From positions 186,001 through 250,000 of the forward strand of contig JAJIZI010000023.1 of the NCBI GenBank assembly GCA_021018995.1: a stretch of 64,000 nt of DNA, in the 5' to 3' direction. Under the pieces are notes generated by a model. That model was not told the DNA's origin. It worked only from the letters and a program-made list of their open reading frames with translations, and did no database searches. The DNA is from Chloranthus sessilifolius. Lineage: Eukaryota > Streptophyta > Magnoliopsida > Chloranthales > Chloranthaceae. The translations under genes and the position numbers were made by a program. Below, piece after piece: positions 9,073 through 18,151 of the stretch; positions within the stretch are counted from its first letter, which is position 1, and each line of letters begins with the position of its first letter.

Positions 9073-10066
9073 GACGAAGCATTTGCCCAATTGGGGCATC
9101 CAGATTTTGAGTTTCATTTCTAATCCCCCATTTCCCAGCCAGACAGCTTGTCTGCAATCCTTGTAATAGCCTACTTTGTACTTGCATTTGAGAGCTGTGA
9201 GATACTGCTGTAACTCAAAGGAGAGTTTGCATCCAAGACTGCAAATCCGAGAGCTGTTAAGCCGTGCTCTGTAAATTGTAAGGATGAATTTTAAAAGGTT
9301 GCTGTAAACTATGCATTCTCCATTGGACTCATGTCAAGGGTTCCCTCTGATCTCCTCAGTACATTAGACTCCTTTAGATTCATTGTTTTGCATGCAATTT
9401 CCCTTGATTCATTAATCCTGTAAGAATTAGTGTTGGTAACCTAGTCTCTTACAGCATTTGTAGTGATGTTTCCTGTTCTGAATTGAGGATTTGGATTAAA
9501 GACTATTGGATGGTTTGTGGCCATTAAAGTGGACAGACCATAGCCATAAGTGTAAGCCTAATCCTTGAATTAGATTTATCTCTCTTACATCTGTGCTTGT
9601 AGCCAGATGAAGATTGGATCACCTCTGCTGAGCTGCAGTTATTCTCATTAGATTTCAAAGACCAAATCAGATTTAGATATTACTTCTCCATCTTTGTTTC
9701 AATCACTCCCCCAACTCGGATCTGGATCATTTAGTTTAAATTTTTCTTTGTTTTTAGTTAGTTAAACGTGACAAATTCAAACCTCTCATCTTATCAGTTT
9801 TCTAGATAGGATAAGAAGCCAGATCTGGTAGCTCAGATCTGGAGGTTTATCTTACATTTTAGACAAATTCTCTGTGGACGATCTTTCACTCACTTACTTT
9901 TAAAACTTGCTACAATTGGCCCTGATCTTGCAGGCTAATTCTCTTCTAACTGTGCTGATATTTCTTTATTTGTTTATATAGTCTAGAGCCACTGTAATTT
10001 AGCAGCTATAAATCTGTTTTCAAAACTCACATAAATCAAGCACACTAAGAAGCAACAACAAGTTTT

Positions 10067-10084
10067 TGGCGCCGTTGCCGGGGA
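10067..10084 (+). promoter_or_regulatory. Primer binding site, tRNA-Asp type
   Basis: TGGCGCCGTTGCCGGGGA, six bases after the LTR end. It matches the complement of the 3' end of plant tRNA-Asp, as used by Athila and Calypso elements. A leader of about 180 bp follows before gag. Confidence 0.9.
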
Positions 10085-10264
10085 ATTTGTTCTAAAATAG
10101 ATAGACCTAAGTTTTCACTTTTAATTTTGTTTATCATTACTAAACTATTCTATTGTTTATACCTGTGCAGTTATTCATATCCAATTTTTGAAGAAGGGAA
10201 ACTACTTAAAAAGAAATTCTGAAGGTTTGCTGTGAATAATCAGATTGTTTTTGTTCTGAGTTGT

Positions 10265-13200
10265 ATGTTTGGAAGGAGGACTCTCAGCCCTGAGATTCTC
10301 CCATTGAATTTAGAAGTTGAAAGGCTACTACGAACCAAACAAACAACACAGAATTCTGCTACTATGGGTGAAGAACCTCGACTTTTGAGGGATTACTTTG
10401 CACCTGGTGCTTATAATTCTCCCTTTTGCATTCAATTTCCTACTGTTGAAGGAAATTATGAGATCAAGTCATCAACTATCCAAATGCTTCCTTCCTTCCA
10501 TGGGTTGAGTAAGGAAGATCCATACAAACATGTGGATGAATTCTTGGCTCTTTGCACCACATTCAACATAGCTGGACTGGGTCCAGAAGCAACCAAGCTT
10601 AGGCTCTTTCCTTTTTCATTAAAGGATAAAGCTAGAGCATGGTTATCTATGTTAGCACCAAACAGTATCACTTCTTGGAATGATTTGCAGTGTCAATTCT
10701 TAGCCAAATATTTCCCAATGTCTAAAACAAGCCAATTGAGACAAAGTATCATTTCATTCTCCCAAAACTCAACTGAAACTTTCCATGAAGCATGGGAAAG
10801 ATTTAAGGAACTGTTAAGGCAATGTCCTCATCATCAAATTCCTAGGTGGCAGCTGGTTCAAAGCTTCTATCAAGGAATTGATCAAAAAGGCAAAAATATG
10901 GTGGATGCCTCCTGTGGAGGCACTTACTTGCAAAAAACAGTTGAAGAGGTTTGGGACTTATTTGAAGTGATTGGTGAAAACTCAACTCAGCAGGAATCTC
11001 TGTCAAGAGAAATTGAAAATCCTGCTAGGTTGAACAATCACCAACCCACCAAAGGGAAGATCTATGAGGTGAATGAGTTGGAAAGAAAGATGGACAATCT
11101 AACCACAAAGTTTGATAGATTGATGGACTCACTTAAAATTCCAAATGTTTCAAGAGTAGAGGAGGCATGTCTGATATGCCAGTCCCCTACTCATTCAATT
11201 GACCAATGTCCTGCTGCATCACAGTTCCCAGATTTAATGGTGGAACAAGCTCATGCTGCTCAATCATTTGGACAGATGCAGTCAAATGAATATCCATGGA
11301 GAGCACACCCCAATTTGAGGTGGAACCAAGGGAATTACCAATCCCAACAACAGCAACAACCAAAGAATCAAATGCCTTTCAAAACTGCACAGCCTTATCA
11401 GCAGAATTTTTATGTCAAACCAAACTTTCAGCAGCCCATTCCACAACAACCTGTGCAGCAGTCTGCCCCAGTTCAAACCCCCTCCAGGTCCCTTTCTTTT
11501 GAAGATCAAGTCCTAAATTCACTTCAGAATTTAGGATCTTTAACTCAGACTGTGAACTTTCACAGCCAGAGCATAAAGAAGATTGAAGAAACATTGGGAC
11601 AGCTTTCAAATACCTTGGCAAAAAGAGAGGAAGGAAAGTTACCCAGCCAACCTTTGAACAATCCCAAAGGACAGTTCATGGTTGGAGAAGCTTCTAATTC
11701 ACATGAAGAAGTAAAAACTGTCACCACTTTGAGAAGTGGAAAAATGATAGATAACAAAGTGGGTACTGAAGAAGAAAGAAATGAGGAAGAGGATAAAGAT
11801 ATGCAGCAAGAGCAGCATAGTGATAGCAGTGGGGTTGCTGATGTACCTCAGAAAAACCAAAAAAATGAAAAACAGAAAATTCAAAAAATTTCTGAAAATA
11901 CTTCTAAAGCTGTAGATGAAAGATTAGTTCCTCATTTACCATTTCCTCATGCAATGAAATCTGTATCCCCTTTTGATAAAGGGAACACAAAAATAGATGA
12001 CATAATGGAGACTTTCAAGCAAGTCAAGATAAATTTACCTTTGCTTGAGGCAATCAAACAAATTCCAGCATATGCAAAATTTTTGAAAGATGTTTGCACT
12101 CACAAAAGACAGTCTAGGATACAGTTGTCCAAGAAGGTCTTTGCTGTGGAAAGAATTAACCAGGTGTTATCCATTGCTACACCTCCTAAACTTCAAGATC
12201 CTGGAATCCCCACAATCCCTTGCATTATTGGGGAACACACCATTGAAAAGGCTTTATTAGATCTGGGTGCTAGTGTCAACCTACTTCCATATTCTGTATA
12301 TGAGAAACTAGGTTTGGGAGAATTAAAACCCACTCATGTGGTGTTACAACTAGCAGACAGATCTGAAAGAAAGCCAGTAGGGATGATTGAAGATGTATTG
12401 GTGGGAGTAGATAAATTTTTCTATCCTGCTGATTTTCTAGTTTTGGATATGGAACCAACCAAAAGCAAAACTTCCATCCCTGTCATTTTGGGAAGACCAT
12501 TCCTGGCTACAGCAAATGCTTGCATTCAATGCAGGTCTGGTATTATGGAAGTCTCATTTGGAAACATGAAGGTAAAATTAAATGTTTATAATGCAGTCAC
12601 ACAGCCTCAATTCAGCTCTGAAGAATGTTTTCATGTTGATCTATTGGATGAACTTGTGGAAGGGACTTTACAACAATTTCTGCAGGGTGAAGACTTCACC
12701 ACAGATGTTAAAGATGCTTGGGGATATGCTGAAAAAGAAGCAAGTTGTATCTCAAATTCTGAGGAAATAAATGTTGTGCAAGGAACTCTTAATCAATCAG
12801 CAAGTTTCTCTTCTTGGAAACCTGCTACTCTCCCCCTTCCACAAACATCTAAGGTACCTTTGTTACCTTCTTTTCTCAGCCCACCTGATTTAGAACTAAA
12901 GCAGCTGCCAGAAAATTTGAAGTATGTGTTCTTAGGTAATCATAAATCATTGCCTGCCATTATTTCTTCCTCTCTCACAAAGGAGCAAGAGGAAGAGCTG
13001 TTGATAGTCTTGAAAGAACATAAAAGGGCAATTGGCTGGACTATTGCTGATTTAGGAGGAATCAGTCCAGCTGTTTGCATGCACAAAATCCACTTGGAAG
13101 AAGATGCAAAGCCTTCTAGGGAAATGCAAAGGAGGTTGAACCCTCATATGCAAGAAGTGGTCATGAAAGAGGTTGTTAAGTTGTTGGATGCAGGGGTCAT

Positions 13201-14353
13201 TTACCCCATTTCAGATTCAGCTTGGGTGGCACCTACACAGGTGGTACCTAAGAAATCTGGAATCACTGTTGTAACCTCAGATTCTGGTGAGCTTATGTCA
13301 ACCAGACAAACAACTGGATGGAGAGTCTGTATTGATTACAGAAAATTAAATGCAATGACCAGAAAAGACCATTTCCCCCTCCCATTCATTGATCAGATCT
13401 TAGATAAGCTAGCAGGAAAAGCTTATTACTGTTTTCTTGATGGTTACTCTGGTTACAACCAGATTCCTGTGTACCCACAAGATCAGGAAAAGACCACATT
13501 CACGTGCCCTTTTGGCACTTTTGCCTATAGGAGAATGCCTTTTGGTCTTTGTAATGCTCCTGCTACCTTCCAAAGATGCATGTATGCAATTTTTTCTGAT
13601 ATGATTGACCAATTTATGGAGATTTTTATGGATGATTTCTCAATCTATGGCAACAGTTTTTCCCAGTGTTTACACCATCTCAAATTGGTACTACAAAGAT
13701 GCGAAGAAACCAATCTGGTTTTGAGCTGGGAAAAGAGCCATTTCATGGTCACCCAGGGCATTGTCCTTGGCCATGTTGTTTCCCACAAGGGCATTGAGGT
13801 GGACAAAGCAAAAATTGAGTTAATTGCACATTTACCACCTCCCAAAACTGTTAAACAAATCAGAAGTTTTTTAGGACATGCTGGATTTTACAGAAGGTTC
13901 ATCAAGGACTTCAATAAAATAACCAAACCTCTTTGTCATTTGCTGTGCCAAGATGTCCCTTTTGTTTTCAATAATGAATGCATGAAGGCTTTTGAATTCC
14001 TAAAAAACTGTCTGATTTCAGCTCCAATATTGCAGTCTCCAGATTATTCATTACCTTTTGAACTGATGTGTGATGCATCAGATTATGCTTTGGGAGCTGT
14101 CCTTGGACAGAGAAAAGATAAGCTGCCTCATGTCATAGCTTATGCCAGTAGATCAATGATTGATGCACAGCTCAATTACACAACAACTGAGAAGGAGCTG
14201 CTGGCAATTGTTTTTGCTTTAGAAAAATTCAGGTCATATGTCTTGGGTTCACAAATAGTGGTGTTCACTGACCACTCTGCCTTGAAATACCTTCTGTCTA
14301 AGAAGGATACTTTTCATATATATATATATGAAAAGTTGTCTGTCCTAAGATAA
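10265..14353 (+). CDS. Element A gag-pol polyprotein, truncated in RNase H
   Basis: One open frame (open from 10232; M-FGRRTL at 10265 is the likely gag start because it is kept in other copies). Residues are counted from 10232. Gag domain ~75-220; CCHC zinc knuckle C313-x2-C316-x4-H321-x4-C326 (CLICQSPTHSIDQC); retropepsin with DLGAS at 677; RT with catalytic Asp 1070 (FLDGYSGY) and FMDD at 1132-1135; RNase H with Asp 1281 (CDASD), Glu 1320 (TEKE) and Asp 1347 (FTDHSA). Homology stops after residue 1359 (SKKD), where a palindrome begins; the last ~14 residues are foreign and end at a TAA-containing stretch. Integrase is absent. RT is complete, so the enzyme could still be made, but the copy cannot integrate itself. 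Confidence 0.93.
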   Translation: MFGRRTLSPEILPLNLEVERLLRTKQTTQNSATMGEEPRLLRDYFAPGAYNSPFCIQFPTVEGNYEIKSSTIQMLPSFHGLSKEDPYKHVDEFLALCTTFNIAGLGPEATKLRLFPFSLKDKARAWLSMLAPNSITSWNDLQCQFLAKYFPMSKTSQLRQSIISFSQNSTETFHEAWERFKELLRQCPHHQIPRWQLVQSFYQGIDQKGKNMVDASCGGTYLQKTVEEVWDLFEVIGENSTQQESLSREIENPARLNNHQPTKGKIYEVNELERKMDNLTTKFDRLMDSLKIPNVSRVEEACLICQSPTHSIDQCPAASQFPDLMVEQAHAAQSFGQMQSNEYPWRAHPNLRWNQGNYQSQQQQQPKNQMPFKTAQPYQQNFYVKPNFQQPIPQQPVQQSAPVQTPSRSLSFEDQVLNSLQNLGSLTQTVNFHSQSIKKIEETLGQLSNTLAKREEGKLPSQPLNNPKGQFMVGEASNSHEEVKTVTTLRSGKMIDNKVGTEEERNEEEDKDMQQEQHSDSSGVADVPQKNQKNEKQKIQKISENTSKAVDERLVPHLPFPHAMKSVSPFDKGNTKIDDIMETFKQVKINLPLLEAIKQIPAYAKFLKDVCTHKRQSRIQLSKKVFAVERINQVLSIATPPKLQDPGIPTIPCIIGEHTIEKALLDLGASVNLLPYSVYEKLGLGELKPTHVVLQLADRSERKPVGMIEDVLVGVDKFFYPADFLVLDMEPTKSKTSIPVILGRPFLATANACIQCRSGIMEVSFGNMKVKLNVYNAVTQPQFSSEECFHVDLLDELVEGTLQQFLQGEDFTTDVKDAWGYAEKEASCISNSEEINVVQGTLNQSASFSSWKPATLPLPQTSKVPLLPSFLSPPDLELKQLPENLKYVFLGNHKSLPAIISSSLTKEQEEELLIVLKEHKRAIGWTIADLGGISPAVCMHKIHLEEDAKPSREMQRRLNPHMQEVVMKEVVKLLDAGVIYPISDSAWVAPTQVVPKKSGITVVTSDSGELMSTRQTTGWRVCIDYRKLNAMTRKDHFPLPFIDQILDKLAGKAYYCFLDGYSGYNQIPVYPQDQEKTTFTCPFGTFAYRRMPFGLCNAPATFQRCMYAIFSDMIDQFMEIFMDDFSIYGNSFSQCLHHLKLVLQRCEETNLVLSWEKSHFMVTQGIVLGHVVSHKGIEVDKAKIELIAHLPPPKTVKQIRSFLGHAGFYRRFIKDFNKITKPLCHLLCQDVPFVFNNECMKAFEFLKNCLISAPILQSPDYSLPFELMCDASDYALGAVLGQRKDKLPHVIAYASRSMIDAQLNYTTTEKELLAIVFALEKFRSYVLGSQIVVFTDHSALKYLLSKKDTFHIYIYEKLSVLR
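14310..14335. repeat. Perfect 26-bp AT-rich palindrome at the break of element A
   Basis: CTTTTC, then an alternating AT core, then GAAAAG, reading the same on both strands. It begins at the exact base where homology to other gag-pol copies ends. Such palindromes extrude cruciforms and are known break points. Confidence 0.8.
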
Positions 14354-14430
14354 AAAAATAAAAAATAAATTAATTAAATATAATTTACTTAAATGTCATG
14401 AGATTAATCGTTATTAGTTATAATCATTGT

Positions 14431-14542
14431 CCGTTATAGTCATTGTGCAACTGCTTTCCTTTGAAACAACCGTAACCCGTTATGGCCATTGTGCAACTGC
14501 TTTCCTTTGAAACAATCATTATCCGTTATAATCATTGTGCAA
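14431..14542. repeat. 46-bp tandem repeat, about 2.4 copies
   Basis: Units opening CCGTTAT(A/G) at 14431, 14477 and 14523 contain CATTGTGCAACTGCTTTCC, followed by a TTTGAAACAA tail. Sits in AT-rich DNA just after the break of element A. Function unknown. Confidence 0.75.
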
Positions 14543-14642
14543 TAAACTAAAATAAAATATTTGAATAAAAGCATATACTTGAACCTTTATAATATTTATA
14601 TAATTATTTAATTAAAATTTTAACCTTTTTTAAACTTTTATT

Positions 14643-14886
14643 AGAAAAAAATAATCTAAATCCAACCAAATTTCACAAGAAAAATAGCCCCATAAAAGCC
14701 TGACCAAATTTTATGAGAAAAAAAATGTCCGAAAAAACTCTCAGGCTCAATAGGGGCTGTGCTTGAGCTGAGCACACCCCAACTAGGGTTAGGACCGGGC
14801 TGAAAATTTTGAAAATCCGGCCCGAGTGGATTAGGGTCGGATTAAACCGCAGCCCCGCCCTAATTCGGCCCATTCAGAGCTCTACT
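14643..14886 (-). mobile_element. Possible hAT-type MITE fragment
   Basis: Read on the minus strand it opens TAGAGCTCTGAATGGGCCG, close to the end of the hAT-like element at 35108 (TAGGGCTCTCAATGAGCCG), and continues with GGGC/CCGG-rich words such as CGGGCCGGATTTTC. The other end is not clear. Non-coding. Confidence 0.4.
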
Positions 14887-15585
14887 CACAAGTTCTCGAT
14901 CCTATAAAGGATACACGCTGGCACCGCTGAGCCATCAATATTGCACCACGTGTACATGGCACACATCACATCTTCGTCAATCTGAAATGCCCAAGTGGCA
15001 GTAGATGGAGGTCCTGTTAGACCATTCAACAGTAGCCAATCATAGCATTTTTCTTAAATTAATGCGAGTCGGTGTCCATCCGTGTTGTAACTCGCCATTT
15101 GTTTGCTGTTAGAGGCGATTGACAACATGGTAAGAGTTGACTGAACTCTCAATGGCTGTAACCATTGATGTAACGGGCTTTACTCACCTCACCAACTTAC
15201 CGTTAAGATTTAAGATAATTAAACTAATGAGCTGGCACCCTACATAGATGGGGACATGGTGATGATCTTGAACAATATGATTAAATTCGCCGACATTTTG
15301 AAACAGTTGTTTCTTAATCCCCATTTTTTCTTGTTTGTTGAAAATTGATTTATTTTATTGAATATAAAAAACTAAATATGTGCTTAGAAATCAGAATGCC
15401 TGATATAAAAGAAATGCTACTGCCACATGCATCGTCATCTGGAAATTCAGCCGTATCGGAGAAAATCAAAATAGATACACGGGCAAAGCATAGGATGAGT
15501 GGGAAAAAACTTATGGTAGAAGAAAATCGAAATGTAAGAGAAGAAAAAACTTATGGTAGAAGAAAAAACTTATGGTAGAAGAAAA
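14887..15585. other. Intergenic DNA with a short ACTTATGGTAGAAG repeat
   Basis: No gene recognised. Near its right end AAAAAACTTATGGTAGAAG occurs three times (15506-15582). A 77-codon frame at 15345 looks accidental: it is built partly from that repeat and resembles nothing known to me. Confidence 0.4.
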
Positions 15586-15750
15586 GTCTAAAAGGAAGAG
15601 GCAAAGACCTGTAAGAGAAGCAGGGAACAATTCGAACAGAGAAATGCAATATAGAGTTCTTTTCGCAAAGAACCTGCACTTTTCGTAAAGAACCTGGAAC
15701 TCTGCGAAAAGGACTAAACCTCAAGGCTTAGTTTTCGAAGAGCATCCGAA
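15586..15750 (+). repeat. Orphan fragment of the family-1 LTR
   Basis: Matches the U3 motif cluster of the LTRs from TCTAAAAGGAAGAGGCAAAG to TTTTCGAAGAGCATCCGAAC. It shares AAAAGTCTAAAAGG and ATGCAATA with the LTR at 20292 and not with those at 8168 or 32469. The fragment lacks both LTR ends and runs directly into hAT-like sequence. Confidence 0.85.
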
Positions 15751-16046
15751 CCGAAATGAAATGGTTCACTTATCGTCTCAAATTTTGAAACCGAAACCGG
15801 AAATAGTCGGTTCGGTTTGCTTCAATTTGTTTTTTATTAATTTTCTTTTTTTTTCCTTAATTTTATTTTGTTCGGTTTTCTATCCTACCTACTCTGTTTT
15901 TAGTTTCCACCACCCAACTCCGAAACCGAACCAACTTAAAATCAGTTCGGTTTTATGGGTTTTGAATCGGTTTCGGTTCGATTCAGTCCGATTTCCGCAA
16001 TTTTTTAGTTGGTTTCGGTTTTCAAATTTAAACTTGCATCCCTAGA
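15751..16046. mobile_element. hAT-like non-autonomous fragment rich in CGGTTCGGTTT words
   Basis: Repeats of CGGTTTCGGTTCG and its complement ACCGAACC fill the segment. The right end is ...AACTTGCATCCCTAG, matching the common plant hAT-type terminus (CTAGGGATGCAA on the other strand). The left end is lost at the junction with the LTR fragment. The 94-codon frame here is a by-product of the repeats. Confidence 0.5.
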
Positions 16047-16433
16047 AAAGCACAACCTAACTCTTTAATGATTAAATTATTGCGGAGTGGGAATCAAAAC
16101 TCAGCCTCGTCAACTCTAATTTTTAATTTTAGGGTCAACTTGATCTGAAACTTGACCTGAGTCACAACTTGTCAGAGATTCAGTTGAGTTGACTCGGCCT
16201 ATTCTAGTCGAGTCAAAGACTGGGCTTTATTATTATTATTTTTAATAGAGTATTTGTTTTAAATACATATTTTTTGTGTCAAAAGGGAGAGGGGTAATTT
16301 TGAAAACTACTCCCATATCTGTCATTTGTTGCGAGATTAAGCCCCAATCCATGAGTGCATGACATATTGTTACACTTTGCTTGATATCAGAAGGTAGAAA
16401 AACAAAATTTTATTTATTTAATTTATTGTTGGC
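16047..16433. other. Intergenic AT-rich DNA
   Basis: No gene seen. It carries GAGTCAACTTG and TTGACTCGG words reminiscent of degraded non-autonomous transposons and an ATT-microsatellite near 16230. Confidence 0.4.
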
Positions 16434-16435
16434 TA

Positions 16436-16859
16436 CCTCTATTAGCGCCCACGAAATCCCTAAAAGCGTCTACCTCAGAAATTCCTTCAAAAATATTGAT
16501 TGCTTCGGATATGGAGATCGTGTTTCGCGCCAATCTTTTATACAATGGATCTTGAGATCATGTTGCACATGATTAAGTTTTTATGCCACATGTCACGGAT
16601 CCCCAAAAAATACCCCTAAAATCACGTTACGGTAAATTTTTTATTCCAGATGTCACAGATTCCAAAAAAATAACCCTAAAATCACATTTTTGGGATTTGT
16701 GACATGGAATAAAAAATTGACTTTCTAATAGGTATGGCATGATCTCAAGATACAAAAAGGGTGAAAAATGATCTCAATCAATTGATCCGAAACCATCAAT
16801 AATTTTGAAGGGGTTGCACAAGTGGGCGCTTTTAGAGATTACGTGGGTGCTAATAAAGG
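16436..16859. mobile_element. Inverted-repeat MITE, divergent copy
   Basis: Arms of ~100 bp or more are imperfect reverse complements. The left opens CCTCTATTAGCGCCCACG and the right ends CGTGGGTGCTAATAAAGG. Both ends are flanked by TA (16434-16435 and 16860-16861). Inner blocks ATGGATCTTGAGATCATG and GGCATGATCTCAAGATACA pair as well, linking it to the MITEs at 2331 and 17214. Two direct copies of a CC(C)CTAAAATCAC word sit in the middle. No coding. Confidence 0.75.
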
Positions 16860-16863
16860 TACT

Positions 16864-17200
16864 TTGTTTTTTTTTATAGAAGATAGTATTTTATTTAATC
16901 AGGGAAATACCAAATAATAATATCAAAGACTCGAGGAGGGGCATCCTCCAGCCAAACCTCATTACATACATCGTTAATGCCTAGTTTGGCTAACACATCG
17001 GTTGCACCATTTGCAGATTTATTCACCAACACTCAAAAACACGATCAAAACATTGTGGAGACAATTTTGACATTATCAAAAAGATTTGTGAGTTCCAATA
17101 AATCATCCCCCGACCTTCAACACCATGCACAAGAAAATGACTCTTCTAAATCCCGTATCAGCAACAAACTGATTTGCTTCAAGTAAACCAATAGAAGGGC
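16864..17200 (-). pseudogene. LINE-type RNase H C-terminal fragment with poly(A) tail
   Basis: On the minus strand a frame reads SANGATDVLAKLGI, then NEVWLEDAPP and VFDIIIWYFPD before a stop. This is the pattern of the C-terminal RNase H domain (RVT_3 type) of plant L1-like elements; weaker match continues upstream (LEESFSCAWC). The frame has two stops further up. After the stop, AAATAAAATAC and a run of A residues end against the MITE border at 16860, so this is a 5'-truncated LINE tail. A host RNase H-like pseudogene is the alternative. Confidence 0.65.
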
Positions 17201-17213
17201 ATTTTAGAGAGTA

Positions 17214-17575
17214 ACTTTAAATCCATCCACTGAATCTTTGAGTTCATCCATACTAAAACATGTTGATTGAATTGAATCGAATGATGAAAATCATTTATCC
17301 TCCCAATATTTCACACGATGGATCTTGAGATTATCAGCATACCATCAGACGGTCAGTGTTTTATTTCACGTGGCATATATCTTAGAAAAGTGACATTAAC
17401 ATCACGTGCACGCTTAAAATTGACTTTAAGGTCACTTTTATGGGTGTGTACCACATGAAATAAAAAATCGACCGTCTGATGATACACCCGTGATCTAAAG
17501 ATCGATCTCATGAAAGATTAGGAGGATAAACAATCTCCATCATCTGATTCAATGCAGTTGATGCGTTTCAGCGTG
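17214..17575. mobile_element. Inverted-repeat MITE, copy 2
   Basis: Near-identical to the element at 2331 through the whole inverted-repeat body, with the left end intact (ACTTTAAATCCATCCACTG, GAGTTCATCCATAC). The right terminal ~50 bp are deleted, so it joins the shared flank (AATTATAATGGCATGAC) early. Non-coding. Confidence 0.75.
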
Positions 17576-18151
17576 AATTATAATGGCATGACTTATAATA
17601 AAGGTGAATGATGATTCTTTTAAAATGGTGATAAACTTTAATAGCATAACATATAAATATAAATGAATGAAGAGCCTTTTAAAATAATAGTATTTTTTTT
17701 CTCAAAAAAATAAAAATAAAAAATAAAAAATAAAAAAGATAGTATTTTTAAAATATTAATTTTATTAAGGACAAAATAATCATTTGGCCCATAAAAACTT
17801 ACGGATAGTAACGCAGGATTATATGAAACACAACCACAAAACCCCCGGTCTCTCTCTCCGTCCCACGGTCAATCTTAAGCCAAACGTAATAGAGTAGAGA
17901 GAGAATCTATCACGTAAGAGTAAAGAGAGAATCAGATAGAGAGCCCTTGAGAACCTGAGATTAGTACTAAAAAACTCTAACTATTCTCTCTCTAACCGAT
18001 CCTTAAGTTGTTTCCACTTTAAAATTGATCATCAATTCCGTTCTTCATTGCTTCTTGTTGTAAATAACCTACACTGAAACCCTAAAAGCCCTAAAAAAAA
18101 GTATCTTTTCTTCATCTCACAACGCCTTCATCTCACAACGCATATAAATAG
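17576..18151 (+). promoter_or_regulatory. Upstream region of the F-box remnant
   Basis: The first 120 bp copy the flank seen at 2700-2815. Then come A-rich DNA, GAGAGA-rich stretches (17890-17950), a telo-box-like AAACCCTAAAAG at 18077 and CATATAAATAG immediately before the ATG at 18152. GA-rich tracts and telo-boxes are usual in plant 5' regions. No transcription start can be fixed from sequence. Confidence 0.4.

Larger units (their letters stand above)
8168..10060 (+). repeat. LTR of element A (1,893 bp)
   Basis: Starts TGACAAGTGAAAAATACC directly after the polypurine tract and ends ...CAACAACA six bases before the PBS. Contains the TTCG/CGAA motif cluster (8421-8730), the CCAAT-TATA promoter (8931-9072) and a U5 with CCAACTCGGATCTGGATC. 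Inside it a 42-bp unit is tandemly duplicated (8553-8594 and 8595-8636). It is flanked on both sides by internal sequence instead of host DNA. It resembles the LTR at 32469 more than the LTR at 20292. Confidence 0.92.
3454..14309 (+). mobile_element. Athila-like element A, permuted single-LTR copy
   Basis: The order is 3' internal half (leader, ORF3, 3' noncoding, PPT), LTR (8168-10060), then PBS, gag and pol to mid RNase H. A normal copy would read LTR-gag-pol-ORF3-LTR, so this one is circularly permuted around its LTR. Compared with element B it lacks the stretch from mid RNase H through integrase to just after pol, about 1.8 kb. The left break (3454) lies inside a MITE-derived tandem array and the right break at a 26-bp palindrome. 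It could be an integrated one-LTR circle or the remains of a tandem array like the one at 37779-64000. No target-site duplication was seen. Confidence 0.75.

Noticed and set aside
10232..14353. Endogenous plant pararetrovirus
   Set aside because: LTRs, integrase in sister copies, tRNA-Asp PBS and the absence of movement-protein motifs identify Athila-like retrotransposons.
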